Positions 7,019 through 14,288 of a stretch of 17,698 nt of DNA are shown here, one piece after another. Position numbers and translations under genes: made by a program. The DNA is taken from NCBI GenBank assembly GCA_964371745.1, contig CAYJNS010000018.1:1-17698 (forward strand), read 5' to 3'. Within the stretch, counting starts at the first letter, position 1. Every line of letters begins with the position of its first letter. The stretch comes from CAKOSP01 sp964371745 (GTDB lineage Bacteria; Bacillota_I; Bacilli_A; RF39; UBA660). Under the pieces are notes generated by a model that was not told the DNA's origin, searched no databases, and was given only the letters and a program-made list of their open reading frames with translations.

Positions 7019-9028
7019 CTATTTTATAACTAGTTTAATTTTTTCAGTTTTTGTATTTCCAGCCCAATCACGTGCAGTGATAATATATTCGTATGTACCA
7101 ACTTTATAATTTCCAGTTATTTCATCTTTTTCAATTGTTGGAACTGTTACAGATATATTTTCTGAAGGAATATCATCTGTTCCAAATTCATTATTTATTA
7201 AATCTTTAGCTGTTGCAGTAATCAAAGGTAATTCTTCAGCACTATTCATTGTTATAGTACTACGTGTATATAATTTATTATCTTTATAAACCTTTAAAAT
7301 TATATCTTTTTTAATAATAGTTCCAAAAAATTCACTTACCCAAATTTCAACAACTTTTTCTGATGTATTTCCATAAATATCTGTAGCAGTATAAGTTACA
7401 AAATACTTACCAGAATTAGTTCTATCTATTTCACTAACTTCATTCAAATTAGTTTCATATGGTTTTTGATATGCAATATTTGTTAAATCTATAGTTGCAG
7501 TACTATCATCAACAGTAATATAATTATTATAATTATCCTTTAAATAAGTTTTACTTATTTTAGAATCTTTCCAAAAATCAAATATTTTACCAGTAATTTT
7601 AAACGGACTTTCTAACACAGTAATTACTGGAGCTATTGTATCTTCAACAATAACTTTTCTTTCAATAGATTTTTCACCTTGTCTAGTATTTAATGTATAA
7701 GTAATTAAATATTCACCTTCATTTGATGTATCAATTGAACTTACTTCAGAACCATTTTGCATTATTTTTTTCGCAGCAATTTTAGAATATTTTTTTCTAT
7801 CTAACTTATGCATTTTCACTTCATAACCCGGATCATTAAATTCTGTTCCTAATTCTACACTTAAAGGATTTTCACCTAATAATGTAATTGTAGTTTCAGT
7901 ATATCCTTTTGGAATACTTGTTTCGTCTAATGGATCTGATCCATTATTTAATTCTTCTTTATTAGTGAATCCATCTTTATCTTTATCACCATTTTTTGAT
8001 AAAACAATGTAAGATCTAGTAGCTGTTTGAACATTTCCATTTTCATCAGTTACAGTATAAGTTACAATATTTTCCCCTAAAGCAAATTTATTTGTTTTAG
8101 TTGTACTAATGTTTACTTTTAAATCATCCTTTTCAGTATAATTATCTGAATATGAAAAACCTTTTGTTACATTATGTTTAGATTTTTTAAGAATTACTAC
8201 ACTTTCAGGAAGTAATTCAATACTTGGTTTTGTTGTATCAACTACATTAACAGTTTTTTCACCTGTAACTTCATTTCCCCATCTATCAACTAATAAATAG
8301 TTAACTTTATAAATTCCTACTACACTAGTATCAACATTTTCAGTAATATTAACAGTTGTTGTTATTGTATCATGTGTATCTACTGTAAATGTAACATCTT
8401 CGTTATATTCAGTACCAACTTCAAGTGTAATTGGTGTAATATAAGATAATGTTGGAAGTACAACAGTTGGATAATCTTCTTCATCTTCTGGATCAGTATT
8501 ATTATCTACTTCTTCTTTATTAGTAAATCCATCTTCATCTTCATCACCATCAGCACTTAATATTACTAATGATCTTTGTGCATTTGCACTGTTATTAGAA
8601 CTATCTGTAGCAGTATAATTAATAATATGTGTACTAACACTTAAGTTAGTTGTATCTGTAATATCTGCTGCTGCTGTTAATGTATCAAAATCATCAGTAA
8701 CACTTACACCTGTTAAAACATTATAATCAGTACCTTCGATAATTACAACTCTTGTTGGAACTACTTCAATAACTGGTGCATTATCTACTGGAGCATTATC
8801 ATTTTCTTCATCATCTTCTTCAGTATCATCTTGCTCATCTTCAGTTAAATCTAATGCAGTAGTATCACCCTCTTCATCAGTTGGTGTATTATTATCTCCT
8901 TCATCAATTATTTCGTTATCATCTTCAATTTGTTCTGATTCATTATTATTAAGCGTTCCTGCGAATGTAAATGAAACAAGACCAATCACTAAGAATAAAA
9001 CGATAGCTAAAATTTTCTTTCTACTCAT
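7019..9028 (-). CDS. Surface protein B: exported protein with Ig-like and calcium-type repeats
   Basis: 669 residues. Export signal MSRKKILAIVLFLVIGLVSF then TFAGT (21-25), probable cleavage after Ala23. Residues 26-84 are a very acidic Asp/Glu/Asn/Thr linker. Then follow about six Ig-like beta modules of the DUF5011/Cry22-type, each carrying endings such as IINYTATDSSNN, TYTVTDENGN and TYTATDIYGNTS. Two thrombospondin type 3-like calcium motifs separate modules (DEDEDGFTNKEE at 162-173 and DKDKDGFTNKEE at 348-359, each followed by a DP pair). The protein ends at a last Ig module (TARDWAGNTKTEKIKLVIK) with no anchor motif. It is likely a rigid, calcium-stabilised surface stalk or matrix protein; the ligand is unknown. 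GAGGGGAG precedes the start. Own promoter and terminator, so independently transcribed. Confidence 0.88.
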   Translation of the reverse strand: MSRKKILAIVLFLVIGLVSFTFAGTLNNNESEQIEDDNEIIDEGDNNTPTDEEGDTTALDLTEDEQDDTEEDDEENDNAPVDNAPVIEVVPTRVVIIEGTDYNVLTGVSVTDDFDTLTAAADITDTTNLSVSTHIINYTATDSSNNSANAQRSLVILSADGDEDEDGFTNKEEVDNNTDPEDEEDYPTVVLPTLSYITPITLEVGTEYNEDVTFTVDTHDTITTTVNITENVDTSVVGIYKVNYLLVDRWGNEVTGEKTVNVVDTTKPSIELLPESVVILKKSKHNVTKGFSYSDNYTEKDDLKVNISTTKTNKFALGENIVTYTVTDENGNVQTATRSYIVLSKNGDKDKDGFTNKEELNNGSDPLDETSIPKGYTETTITLLGENPLSVELGTEFNDPGYEVKMHKLDRKKYSKIAAKKIMQNGSEVSSIDTSNEGEYLITYTLNTRQGEKSIERKVIVEDTIAPVITVLESPFKITGKIFDFWKDSKISKTYLKDNYNNYITVDDSTATIDLTNIAYQKPYETNLNEVSEIDRTNSGKYFVTYTATDIYGNTSEKVVEIWVSEFFGTIIKKDIILKVYKDNKLYTRSTITMNSAEELPLITATAKDLINNEFGTDDIPSENISVTVPTIEKDEITGNYKVGTYEYIITARDWAGNTKTEKIKLVIK

Positions 9029-9051
9029 ATCTTTCTTCTCCCCTCAACACA

Positions 9052-9083
9052 TTATATGCATTATGTTTTATACACGCATATAA
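9052..9083 (-). promoter_or_regulatory. Inverted repeat in the leader of surface protein B
   Basis: TTATATGC (9052-9059) and GCATATAA (9076-9083) are perfect complements with a 16-base loop that can pair a further three bases. It is inside the transcribed leader (start near 9099) and about a dozen bases above the ribosome binding site. Confidence 0.4.
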
Positions 9084-9105
9084 GTAAAATAAAATTTACT
9101 ATTTC

Positions 9106-9134
9106 ATTATACTAAAAATGTCGAATATTGTCAA
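9106..9134 (-). promoter_or_regulatory. Full-consensus promoter of surface protein B gene
   Basis: TTGACA (9134-9129), exactly 17 bases, TATAAT (9111-9106): both hexamers match the sigma-A consensus completely, predicting strong expression. The leader is about 70 bases. Confidence 0.88.
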
Positions 9135-9140
9135 GTGTTT

Positions 9141-9156
9141 GTAACTTTTTTGTTAC
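9141..9156. promoter_or_regulatory. Inverted repeat just above the surface protein B promoter
   Basis: GTAAC, six T, GTTAC. It lies 7 bases upstream of the -35 hexamer, between that promoter and the preceding terminator, and could be an operator or a second small hairpin. Confidence 0.3.
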
Positions 9157-9161
9157 TTAAT

Positions 9162-9188
9162 AAAAAAAGAGAATTTGTACTCTCTTTT
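9162..9188 (-). terminator. Terminator of surface protein C gene
   Basis: AAAAGAGA (9188-9181), eight-base loop, TCTCTTTT (9172-9165) followed by further T, five bases after the stop. Confidence 0.85.
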
Positions 9189-9192
9189 AATG

Positions 9193-10983
9193 TTATTTTT
9201 CTATTCCATAATGATAAAACATATTATCTTCTAAATCATATTTGAATTTTGCTTCATAAGTTTTTTTATTAGTTACAAAATAAGGAACTTCAACTCCAAA
9301 TATTGTATGGTATTTTTTTTCTAAAGTTTTTTCAACATAACTAAATTCTACTCTATCAACTAAATCTTTTTTAACTTCTAAATAATAGAAAGTATCTAAT
9401 TCAAAATTAATTGTATTTTCAATTATAGCATCTAATTCTTCTCTGCTGCCATCTTTATAATGCACAATAATTTTACCATCTATTTCAGTATGAATTCTAT
9501 TATTTAATTTTATTAAAAGAATTTCATTTCCTTCAGCTGGATTTAAATTAGTATCAAGAAAACCAAATAATCCTTCATCACTATAACTCTCGGCTAAACT
9601 TAAGTTTAAATTTGTATCAGTTAATTTTTCATAATTAGCAACTACTTTAGTGTCACTAGTAACAGTTAGACCATCTAAAGAGTTATAATATTCTCCATTA
9701 ACAGTCCAGTTAATTAAAATATAACCATCATATAAATTTTCAAAATCAGTATATCTATCCATTTTAGAATTAAATACATTACACTCATTTATAATATTTG
9801 ACTTAGCTAATTTTCCAGTATTTCCACAATTACTTAATAATGTTTCTTCTCCAGCTAGATTTGTATAAACACTTAATTTATATGTATTAATAATTGTATA
9901 TTTAACTTTTTTAGTAATAGTTACTTCTTTACCTTCTTTATCATTATAAGTAACTTTAACTTTTAATTTTCTAGTTCTAGATAATCTATCTTCATCCAAA
10001 CTTGTTTTAATTCCCGTAACTATATATTTAGTATCTTTAGCGTTCATTATATCTGCTCCATTATTTTTAAAGATATTTACAGTTAATTTAGATAAAATTT
10101 CTTCTTTTGGAGTTCCTACAACAAATGTATTTTCTGATAAAGCAGCTTTTACGTCAGTTACTGCCCATGTTTCAAGATCTTCATTTCTAACAACTTTTAA
10201 AGTTGTAGTTTCTACAGCAATATTACCAGATGAATCAGTTGCAGTATAAGTTACTGTTTGTGTACCAAGTTTACTCATATCATAACCAGTAATAACTGCG
10301 ATAATTTCTTCACCTGAGTTATCTGTCACTGTATGTGTATGCATTTTAAACTCACCATTAATTTGTTGAACTGTATTAGTATACTTAAAATCAAATGTTG
10401 GTTTTTCATTATCAATAACATTTACTTGTCTTTGAATAGTTGCTGTCTTTCCATATATATCAGTTATTTTATAACTGATTGTTTGTAATCCTAATACATT
10501 TTTATTAAATCCTAATATTTCAATATCACTAATAGTTGTTGTTTTATCTGTTGCATCTAAAATTAAACTTACACCATTTGTAATTGCATCATCAGTACCT
10601 AATGCTATATTTAAGTCTCCTTCAATATTTATAACTGGCACTTTAGTAGGAATACTTTCAGATGAATCTTCTTCATCCCCACTTTCATTAGGTTCCGGAG
10701 GATTGATTGGAGATGGAACTCTCGCAGGTTGACGCACTGTTGTATCACGATTAGTATTTTGATTTGTGATATTAGCTTGATTATCCCCATCAGGTATAAC
10801 TGGTGGTATTAAATCATCTGGTTGAGTTGGCGGAACTGGATTTTCTGGTTGTGTAGAATCCCCAGGATTATCATCTTCTAATTGAATTAAATTCCCCGAT
10901 GAATCTCCTGTTCCTGCAAATGTAAACATAGTTAATCCAATCACCAAAAATAAAACTATTGCAAAAACTTTTTTCTTACTCAT
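9193..10983 (-). CDS. Surface protein C: exported protein with Pro-rich linker and Ig-like repeats
   Basis: 596 residues from ATG at 10983. An in-frame ATG ten codons upstream (11013) is rejected because the ribosome binding site AAAGGGAG lies between the two. Signal MSKKKVFAIVLFLVIGLTMF then TFAGT (21-25), probable cleavage after Ala23. Residues 35-110 are a Pro/Asp/Asn-rich linker of the type that spans a cell wall. Two Ig-like modules follow (about 115-191 and 192-266; TYTATDSSGN). After a lysine-rich beta segment there is an InlB-repeat-like region (GYILINWTVNGEYYN ... DTKVVANY) with two cysteines 17 residues apart, and finally a beta-rich C-terminal domain of about 130 residues that I do not recognise (ends DNMFYHYGIEK). 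No LPXTG and no C-terminal helix. Probable secreted or wall-associated surface protein, transcribed alone. Confidence 0.87.
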   Translation of the reverse strand: MSKKKVFAIVLFLVIGLTMFTFAGTGDSSGNLIQLEDDNPGDSTQPENPVPPTQPDDLIPPVIPDGDNQANITNQNTNRDTTVRQPARVPSPINPPEPNESGDEEDSSESIPTKVPVINIEGDLNIALGTDDAITNGVSLILDATDKTTTISDIEILGFNKNVLGLQTISYKITDIYGKTATIQRQVNVIDNEKPTFDFKYTNTVQQINGEFKMHTHTVTDNSGEEIIAVITGYDMSKLGTQTVTYTATDSSGNIAVETTTLKVVRNEDLETWAVTDVKAALSENTFVVGTPKEEILSKLTVNIFKNNGADIMNAKDTKYIVTGIKTSLDEDRLSRTRKLKVKVTYNDKEGKEVTITKKVKYTIINTYKLSVYTNLAGEETLLSNCGNTGKLAKSNIINECNVFNSKMDRYTDFENLYDGYILINWTVNGEYYNSLDGLTVTSDTKVVANYEKLTDTNLNLSLAESYSDEGLFGFLDTNLNPAEGNEILLIKLNNRIHTEIDGKIIVHYKDGSREELDAIIENTINFELDTFYYLEVKKDLVDRVEFSYVEKTLEKKYHTIFGVEVPYFVTNKKTYEAKFKYDLEDNMFYHYGIEK

Positions 10984-11008
10984 ACTTAACACTCCCTTTA
11001 GTATGAAA

Positions 11009-11037
11009 ATCATATCAAAATATTATATTAATGTCAA
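11009..11037 (-). promoter_or_regulatory. Promoter of surface protein C gene
   Basis: TTGACA (11037-11032), 17 bases, TATGAT (11014-11009) with TGA before the -10. The leader is short, about 20 bases, unlike those of A and B. Confidence 0.82.
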
Positions 11038-11047
11038 TCAATTTCAT

Positions 11048-11073
11048 AAAAAAACAAGTAATTTTCATTACTT
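11048..11073 (-). terminator. Terminator of the deoD-linked operon
   Basis: AAGTAAT, GAAA tetraloop, ATTACTT, G, seven T on the minus strand; the 5' arm overlaps the stop codon of the 197-residue gene. The T-tract ends 10 bases before the -35 of surface protein C. Confidence 0.85.
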
Positions 11074-11665
11074 ATTGTTTTACAAAACTATTACTTTTAT
11101 AAGGACCACAAGAAGGTTGTTCTGATTGGAATTTTAGAACATTTTCTGTTGCTATCATAAATTCATAACTTGTATCAGTATCACCAGCAAAACCTTCATA
11201 CTGATATGGTTCAAATGATAAAATAATTGAATTATCCTTATGTTCATAAGTACCTGTTATTGATGCCATAGATACACATATATTAATAGTCATATCAAAG
11301 GTATAATCATTATGAAGAGTTAACTCTGATGGAACTGATCCAGTTGTTTGTTCTATATATAATCCAGCATAAGGATTTTTTTCTTTCCAAGATGCTTTTA
11401 ATAAAATATCTTTATTAATTTTTGTGTTAAAATCAAACTTTTCATCATTATATTGCCACTCTAAAAAATCATAACCTTCTTTTTCAGGATTTTTAGGTTC
11501 AGTTACTAAAGAATTTTCTTCAATTATAACTTCAGTTACTACACCATCTCCAGAATCAAATGTAACTATAAATGTTTTAGTTCTCACATTCAAATAAACA
11601 ATAACACTAACTATTAATAATATTAATATACCACTTATTATTATAAGTTTTAATTTACCACTCAT
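11072..11665 (-). CDS. Membrane-anchored InlB-repeat protein, second gene of the deoD operon
   Basis: 197 residues. A short basic start (MSGKLK) and one helix (about 6-26) anchor it with the rest outside. Residues 31-93 form one typical InlB B-repeat (Listeria-Bacteroides repeat: VTFDSGDG..., PKNPEKEGYDFLEW, DILLKASW). Residues 98-197 are a small beta-rich domain starting YAGLYIEQTTG and containing ITGTYEHKDNSIILSF, a pattern seen in small extracellular lipocalin-like or DUF families; Cys130 and Cys186 could pair. It is not preceded by the FTFAGT signal. The start lies 8 bases after the deoD stop, and its weak binding site (TAGG) overlaps that stop, so its translation probably depends on deoD. 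No function can be assigned. Confidence 0.8.
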   Translation of the reverse strand: MSGKLKLIIISGILILLIVSVIVYLNVRTKTFIVTFDSGDGVVTEVIIEENSLVTEPKNPEKEGYDFLEWQYNDEKFDFNTKINKDILLKASWKEKNPYAGLYIEQTTGSVPSELTLHNDYTFDMTINICVSMASITGTYEHKDNSIILSFEPYQYEGFAGDTDTSYEFMIATENVLKFQSEQPSCGPYKSNSFVKQ

Positions 11666-11673
11666 ATTATAAC

Positions 11674-12405
11674 CTATTTAATAATTGCTTCAAGAGCTAG
11701 TGTAATCATTTCATTAAGTGATTTTTCTCTATCTTCAACAGTTAAAACTACTTCACTATATTTAGAATCAACTGCAGTTGCCATAATTGCTGCTTTTTTA
11801 CCCATAGAATTTGCTATATGAACTATTCCAAAACCTTCCATTTCTTCGCCTAGTGGTTTAATTTCTTCTGGAACTCTTTTAAGTGCTGCATCAGAATCTA
11901 CATAAGGACCAAATACATCCATAGTCATAATTGTTCCAAAATGTACCTTTTGATTTAACTCCTCTGCTGCTTTTTTAATTGAATTATTTAAAGATGTATC
12001 TGCTTTTACAATACATGCTTTAGATCCATTATATTGATATGCAAAATTTGATTCTGTATATAAATTATCCGCTACTATTATTTCTGGTATTTCAACACTT
12101 TTATCAACTACACCACATGTACCAAAACGAATTATTTTTTGTACATTAAAATAATGAAATAATTCAAAAACATAAATACCCGCTGATGGCATTCCCATAC
12201 CATGAGCCATTACTGTAACCATTTGTCCTTTATAATACCCTGTGTATCCTAGCATGTTTCTAACACTAGTTACAAGTCTAGCTTTTTCTAAAAAATTTTC
12301 TGCAACATATTTAGCACGAAGTGGGTCACCTGGCATAATTACTAAAGGCGCTATATCACTTCTTGATTCGCATTTTATATGAATCGGTTCTTCTCCAATA
12401 AACAT
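11674..12405 (-). CDS. deoD: Purine nucleoside phosphorylase, DeoD type
   Basis: Catalyses phosphorolysis of purine (deoxy)nucleosides to base and (deoxy)ribose 1-phosphate in the cytoplasm (purine salvage). Numbered from ATG 12405 (243 residues): His9, MPGDPLRAKY with Gly26 and Arg30 for phosphate, Arg49 in VRNMLGYTG, IIRFGTCG with Arg93, EEMEGFG with Met189/Glu190 for the ribose, Asp213 as purine-binding acid and Arg226. These match the hexameric DeoD set. Differences: TCG replaces the usual SCG, and the Asp loop reads AVDS rather than VSDH. An in-frame GTG at 12414 is rejected because AGAGGAG would be only one or two bases from it, whereas it is about 10 from the ATG. First gene of a two-gene unit. 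Confidence 0.9.
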   Translation of the reverse strand: MFIGEEPIHIKCESRSDIAPLVIMPGDPLRAKYVAENFLEKARLVTSVRNMLGYTGYYKGQMVTVMAHGMGMPSAGIYVFELFHYFNVQKIIRFGTCGVVDKSVEIPEIIVADNLYTESNFAYQYNGSKACIVKADTSLNNSIKKAAEELNQKVHFGTIMTMDVFGPYVDSDAALKRVPEEIKPLGEEMEGFGIVHIANSMGKKAAIMATAVDSKYSEVVLTVEDREKSLNEMITLALEAIIK

Positions 12406-12433
12406 TTTATTCACTCTCCTCTAACTTAATAAA

Positions 12434-12442
12434 ATAATAACA
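12434..12442 (-). promoter_or_regulatory. Candidate extended -10 of the deoD operon
   Basis: TGTTATTAT on the minus strand (TGn then TATTAT), about 30 bases above the deoD ATG. The -35 position holds no recognisable hexamer. Confidence 0.4.
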
Positions 12443-12472
12443 TAAATTTAAAATATAATAAATACTTTTTTT

Positions 12473-12502
12473 AAAAAAATAAAAAGTTGCGAAAAGCAAC
12501 TT
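12473..12502 (-). terminator. Terminator of the ABC exporter operon
   Basis: AAGTTGC, TTTTC loop, GCAACTT, then a T-rich tract on the minus strand. The 5' arm overlaps the TAA of the second ABC gene. Confidence 0.85.
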
Positions 12503-14288
12503 AATTTTCAAATTGAGAATTATAAAGTTTTGCATAAAAGCCATTTTCTTTAAGTAAATTATCATGTGAACCTTGTTCTATAATATTCCCATCTTTTAAA
12601 ACAAGTATTATATCAGCATTTTTAATTGTTGATAATCGATGAGCTATTATAAATGATGTTTTTCCTTTAGCTAATTTATCCATTGCATTTTGCACTAAAA
12701 CCTCAGTTCTTGTATCAACATTGCTTGTTGCCTCATCTAGTATTAAAAATGGAGCAGGTTTTAACATTCCTCTTGCAATTGTTAAAAGCTGTTTTTCACC
12801 TGCTGATAAACTTTCAGCATCAGATAATATAGTATTATATCCGTTTGGAAGTGATTTAATTAAATGATCAATTCCTATTTCAGTGCATACTTTTTTAACA
12901 TCTTCATCTTTAATTTTTGAATTATTATATTTTATATTATTTAATATTGTATCTTCAAAAAGCCATGTATCTTGAAGTACCATACAAAATAGTTCATGGA
13001 TATTTTCACGAGTTAAATTACTTATATCATGTTTATCTATTATAATACTGCCATCATTTATTTCATAAAATCTCATAAGTAGATTAACTAAAGTTGTTTT
13101 ACCTGCACCAGTTGGACCTACTATTGCTATTTTCTGACCTGCTTTAACACTAAGTGAAAAATCTTTAATAATCATTTTATCTTCTACGTAACCGAATTTT
13201 ACATTTTCAAAAGTGATATTTCCTCTTGAATCTTTTAAAGATAATTTTTCTTTTATATGTTTTTCACTAGCAAGCTCTACTTCATCTAAAAGATCAAATA
13301 CACGCTCTGATGCTGCAGAAACTGATTGAAGCGCTGAAAATGACTGCGCGATACTTGAAAGTGGTTGAGTAAATAATCTAATATAAACCATATAAGCAAC
13401 TATTACCCCAATTGTTATATGCCCTTCATATGTAAGATAAGCACCAACTACTGTTACAACTGCATATCCAAAGTTTCCTATAAAGCTCATTAAAGGCATC
13501 ATAAGTCCAGTTAAAAATTGACTTTTCATAGCACTATCAAATAATTTATCATTATATTTATCAAACTTTTTGATAGCATCATCCGTAGCATTTGAAACTT
13601 TAACTACTGTATGTGATGAAAAAATTTCTTCAATATGCCCATTTATTTTACCTAGTTCTTTTTGCTGTTTATCAAAATATTTTTGAGAATTTTTAAGTAT
13701 TATAACCATAACAACAAAACCTACAATCGTTGCAAGTATAGCGGCTATAGTCATTAATACGTTTGTTAAAAACATCATTACAGTTACTCCAACAAATAAG
13801 AAAATAGCTGAAACTAATGTTCCAATACTTTGATTAAGTGATTGACTTATTAAATCTATATCATTAGTTGCTTTTGATAAAATATCACCAGTTGACTGTC
13901 CATCAAAAAATTTAAGTGGTACATTATTTAATTTATCAGATATTTTTTCTCTTAAGTCTTGACAATATTTTTGAGTAACACTAGCATTTATAAAACCTTG
14001 AATTGTTGAAAAAATAAAACTTAAAATATATAAACTAAATAGTATTATAGCTATTTGTAAAACATACGATAAATCTATTCCACTTACCATGCCTTCACTA
14101 ATAGCATCTGTTATTTTAGTTAATTGATTAGGTCCAATAATAGTAAGAATTGAGCCAAGTAGCGCAAAGAAAAACGCTATGAAAAATGTTTTTTTATATT
14201 TACTTAAACTTCTAATTAATCTACCAATTGATTTTTTAAAATTCTTTGGTTTTTCATCAACTACTGTTTTTCTAGGTCCATTATTCAT
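12501..14288 (-). CDS. ABC exporter subunit with catalytic NBD but altered signature (heterodimer partner 2)
   Basis: A 595-residue half-transporter with six membrane helices in about 30-320 and an ATPase domain from about 356. Walker A is GPTGAGKTT (Lys397), the Q-loop Gln is 439, Walker B is FLILDEATS with catalytic Glu519, and the switch His is 550 (IIAHR). Its signature is LSAGE (494-498) instead of LSGGQ. This is the pattern of one half of a heterodimeric type IV exporter such as BmrCD, TM287/288 or MdlAB-like systems, most of which export drugs, lipids or peptides. The ATG overlaps the upstream ABC gene by 8 bases, and its binding site AAGGAG lies inside that gene, so the two are translationally coupled. 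Substrate cannot be told. Confidence 0.93.
   Translation of the reverse strand: MNNGPRKTVVDEKPKNFKKSIGRLIRSLSKYKKTFFIAFFFALLGSILTIIGPNQLTKITDAISEGMVSGIDLSYVLQIAIILFSLYILSFIFSTIQGFINASVTQKYCQDLREKISDKLNNVPLKFFDGQSTGDILSKATNDIDLISQSLNQSIGTLVSAIFLFVGVTVMMFLTNVLMTIAAILATIVGFVVMVIILKNSQKYFDKQQKELGKINGHIEEIFSSHTVVKVSNATDDAIKKFDKYNDKLFDSAMKSQFLTGLMMPLMSFIGNFGYAVVTVVGAYLTYEGHITIGVIVAYMVYIRLFTQPLSSIAQSFSALQSVSAASERVFDLLDEVELASEKHIKEKLSLKDSRGNITFENVKFGYVEDKMIIKDFSLSVKAGQKIAIVGPTGAGKTTLVNLLMRFYEINDGSIIIDKHDISNLTRENIHELFCMVLQDTWLFEDTILNNIKYNNSKIKDEDVKKVCTEIGIDHLIKSLPNGYNTILSDAESLSAGEKQLLTIARGMLKPAPFLILDEATSNVDTRTEVLVQNAMDKLAKGKTSFIIAHRLSTIKNADIILVLKDGNIIEQGSHDNLLKENGFYAKLYNSQFEN

Noticed and set aside
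2924..10983. Classical sortase pilus or SipW/TasA operon
   Set aside because: There is no sortase, LPXTG or pilin motif, and the two peptidase-family proteins carry the bacterial-type Ser/Lys family layout rather than the SipW-type; TasA-like substrates are not recognisable.
10984..11013. Upstream ATG for surface protein C (ten extra residues, MIFILKGVLS)
   Set aside because: The ribosome binding site lies between it and the next ATG, the promoter -10 overlaps it, and the sister proteins start at MSKRK/MSRKK.
12406..12414. GTG start of deoD
   Set aside because: The ribosome binding site is almost adjacent to it; ATG at 12405 has workable spacing.
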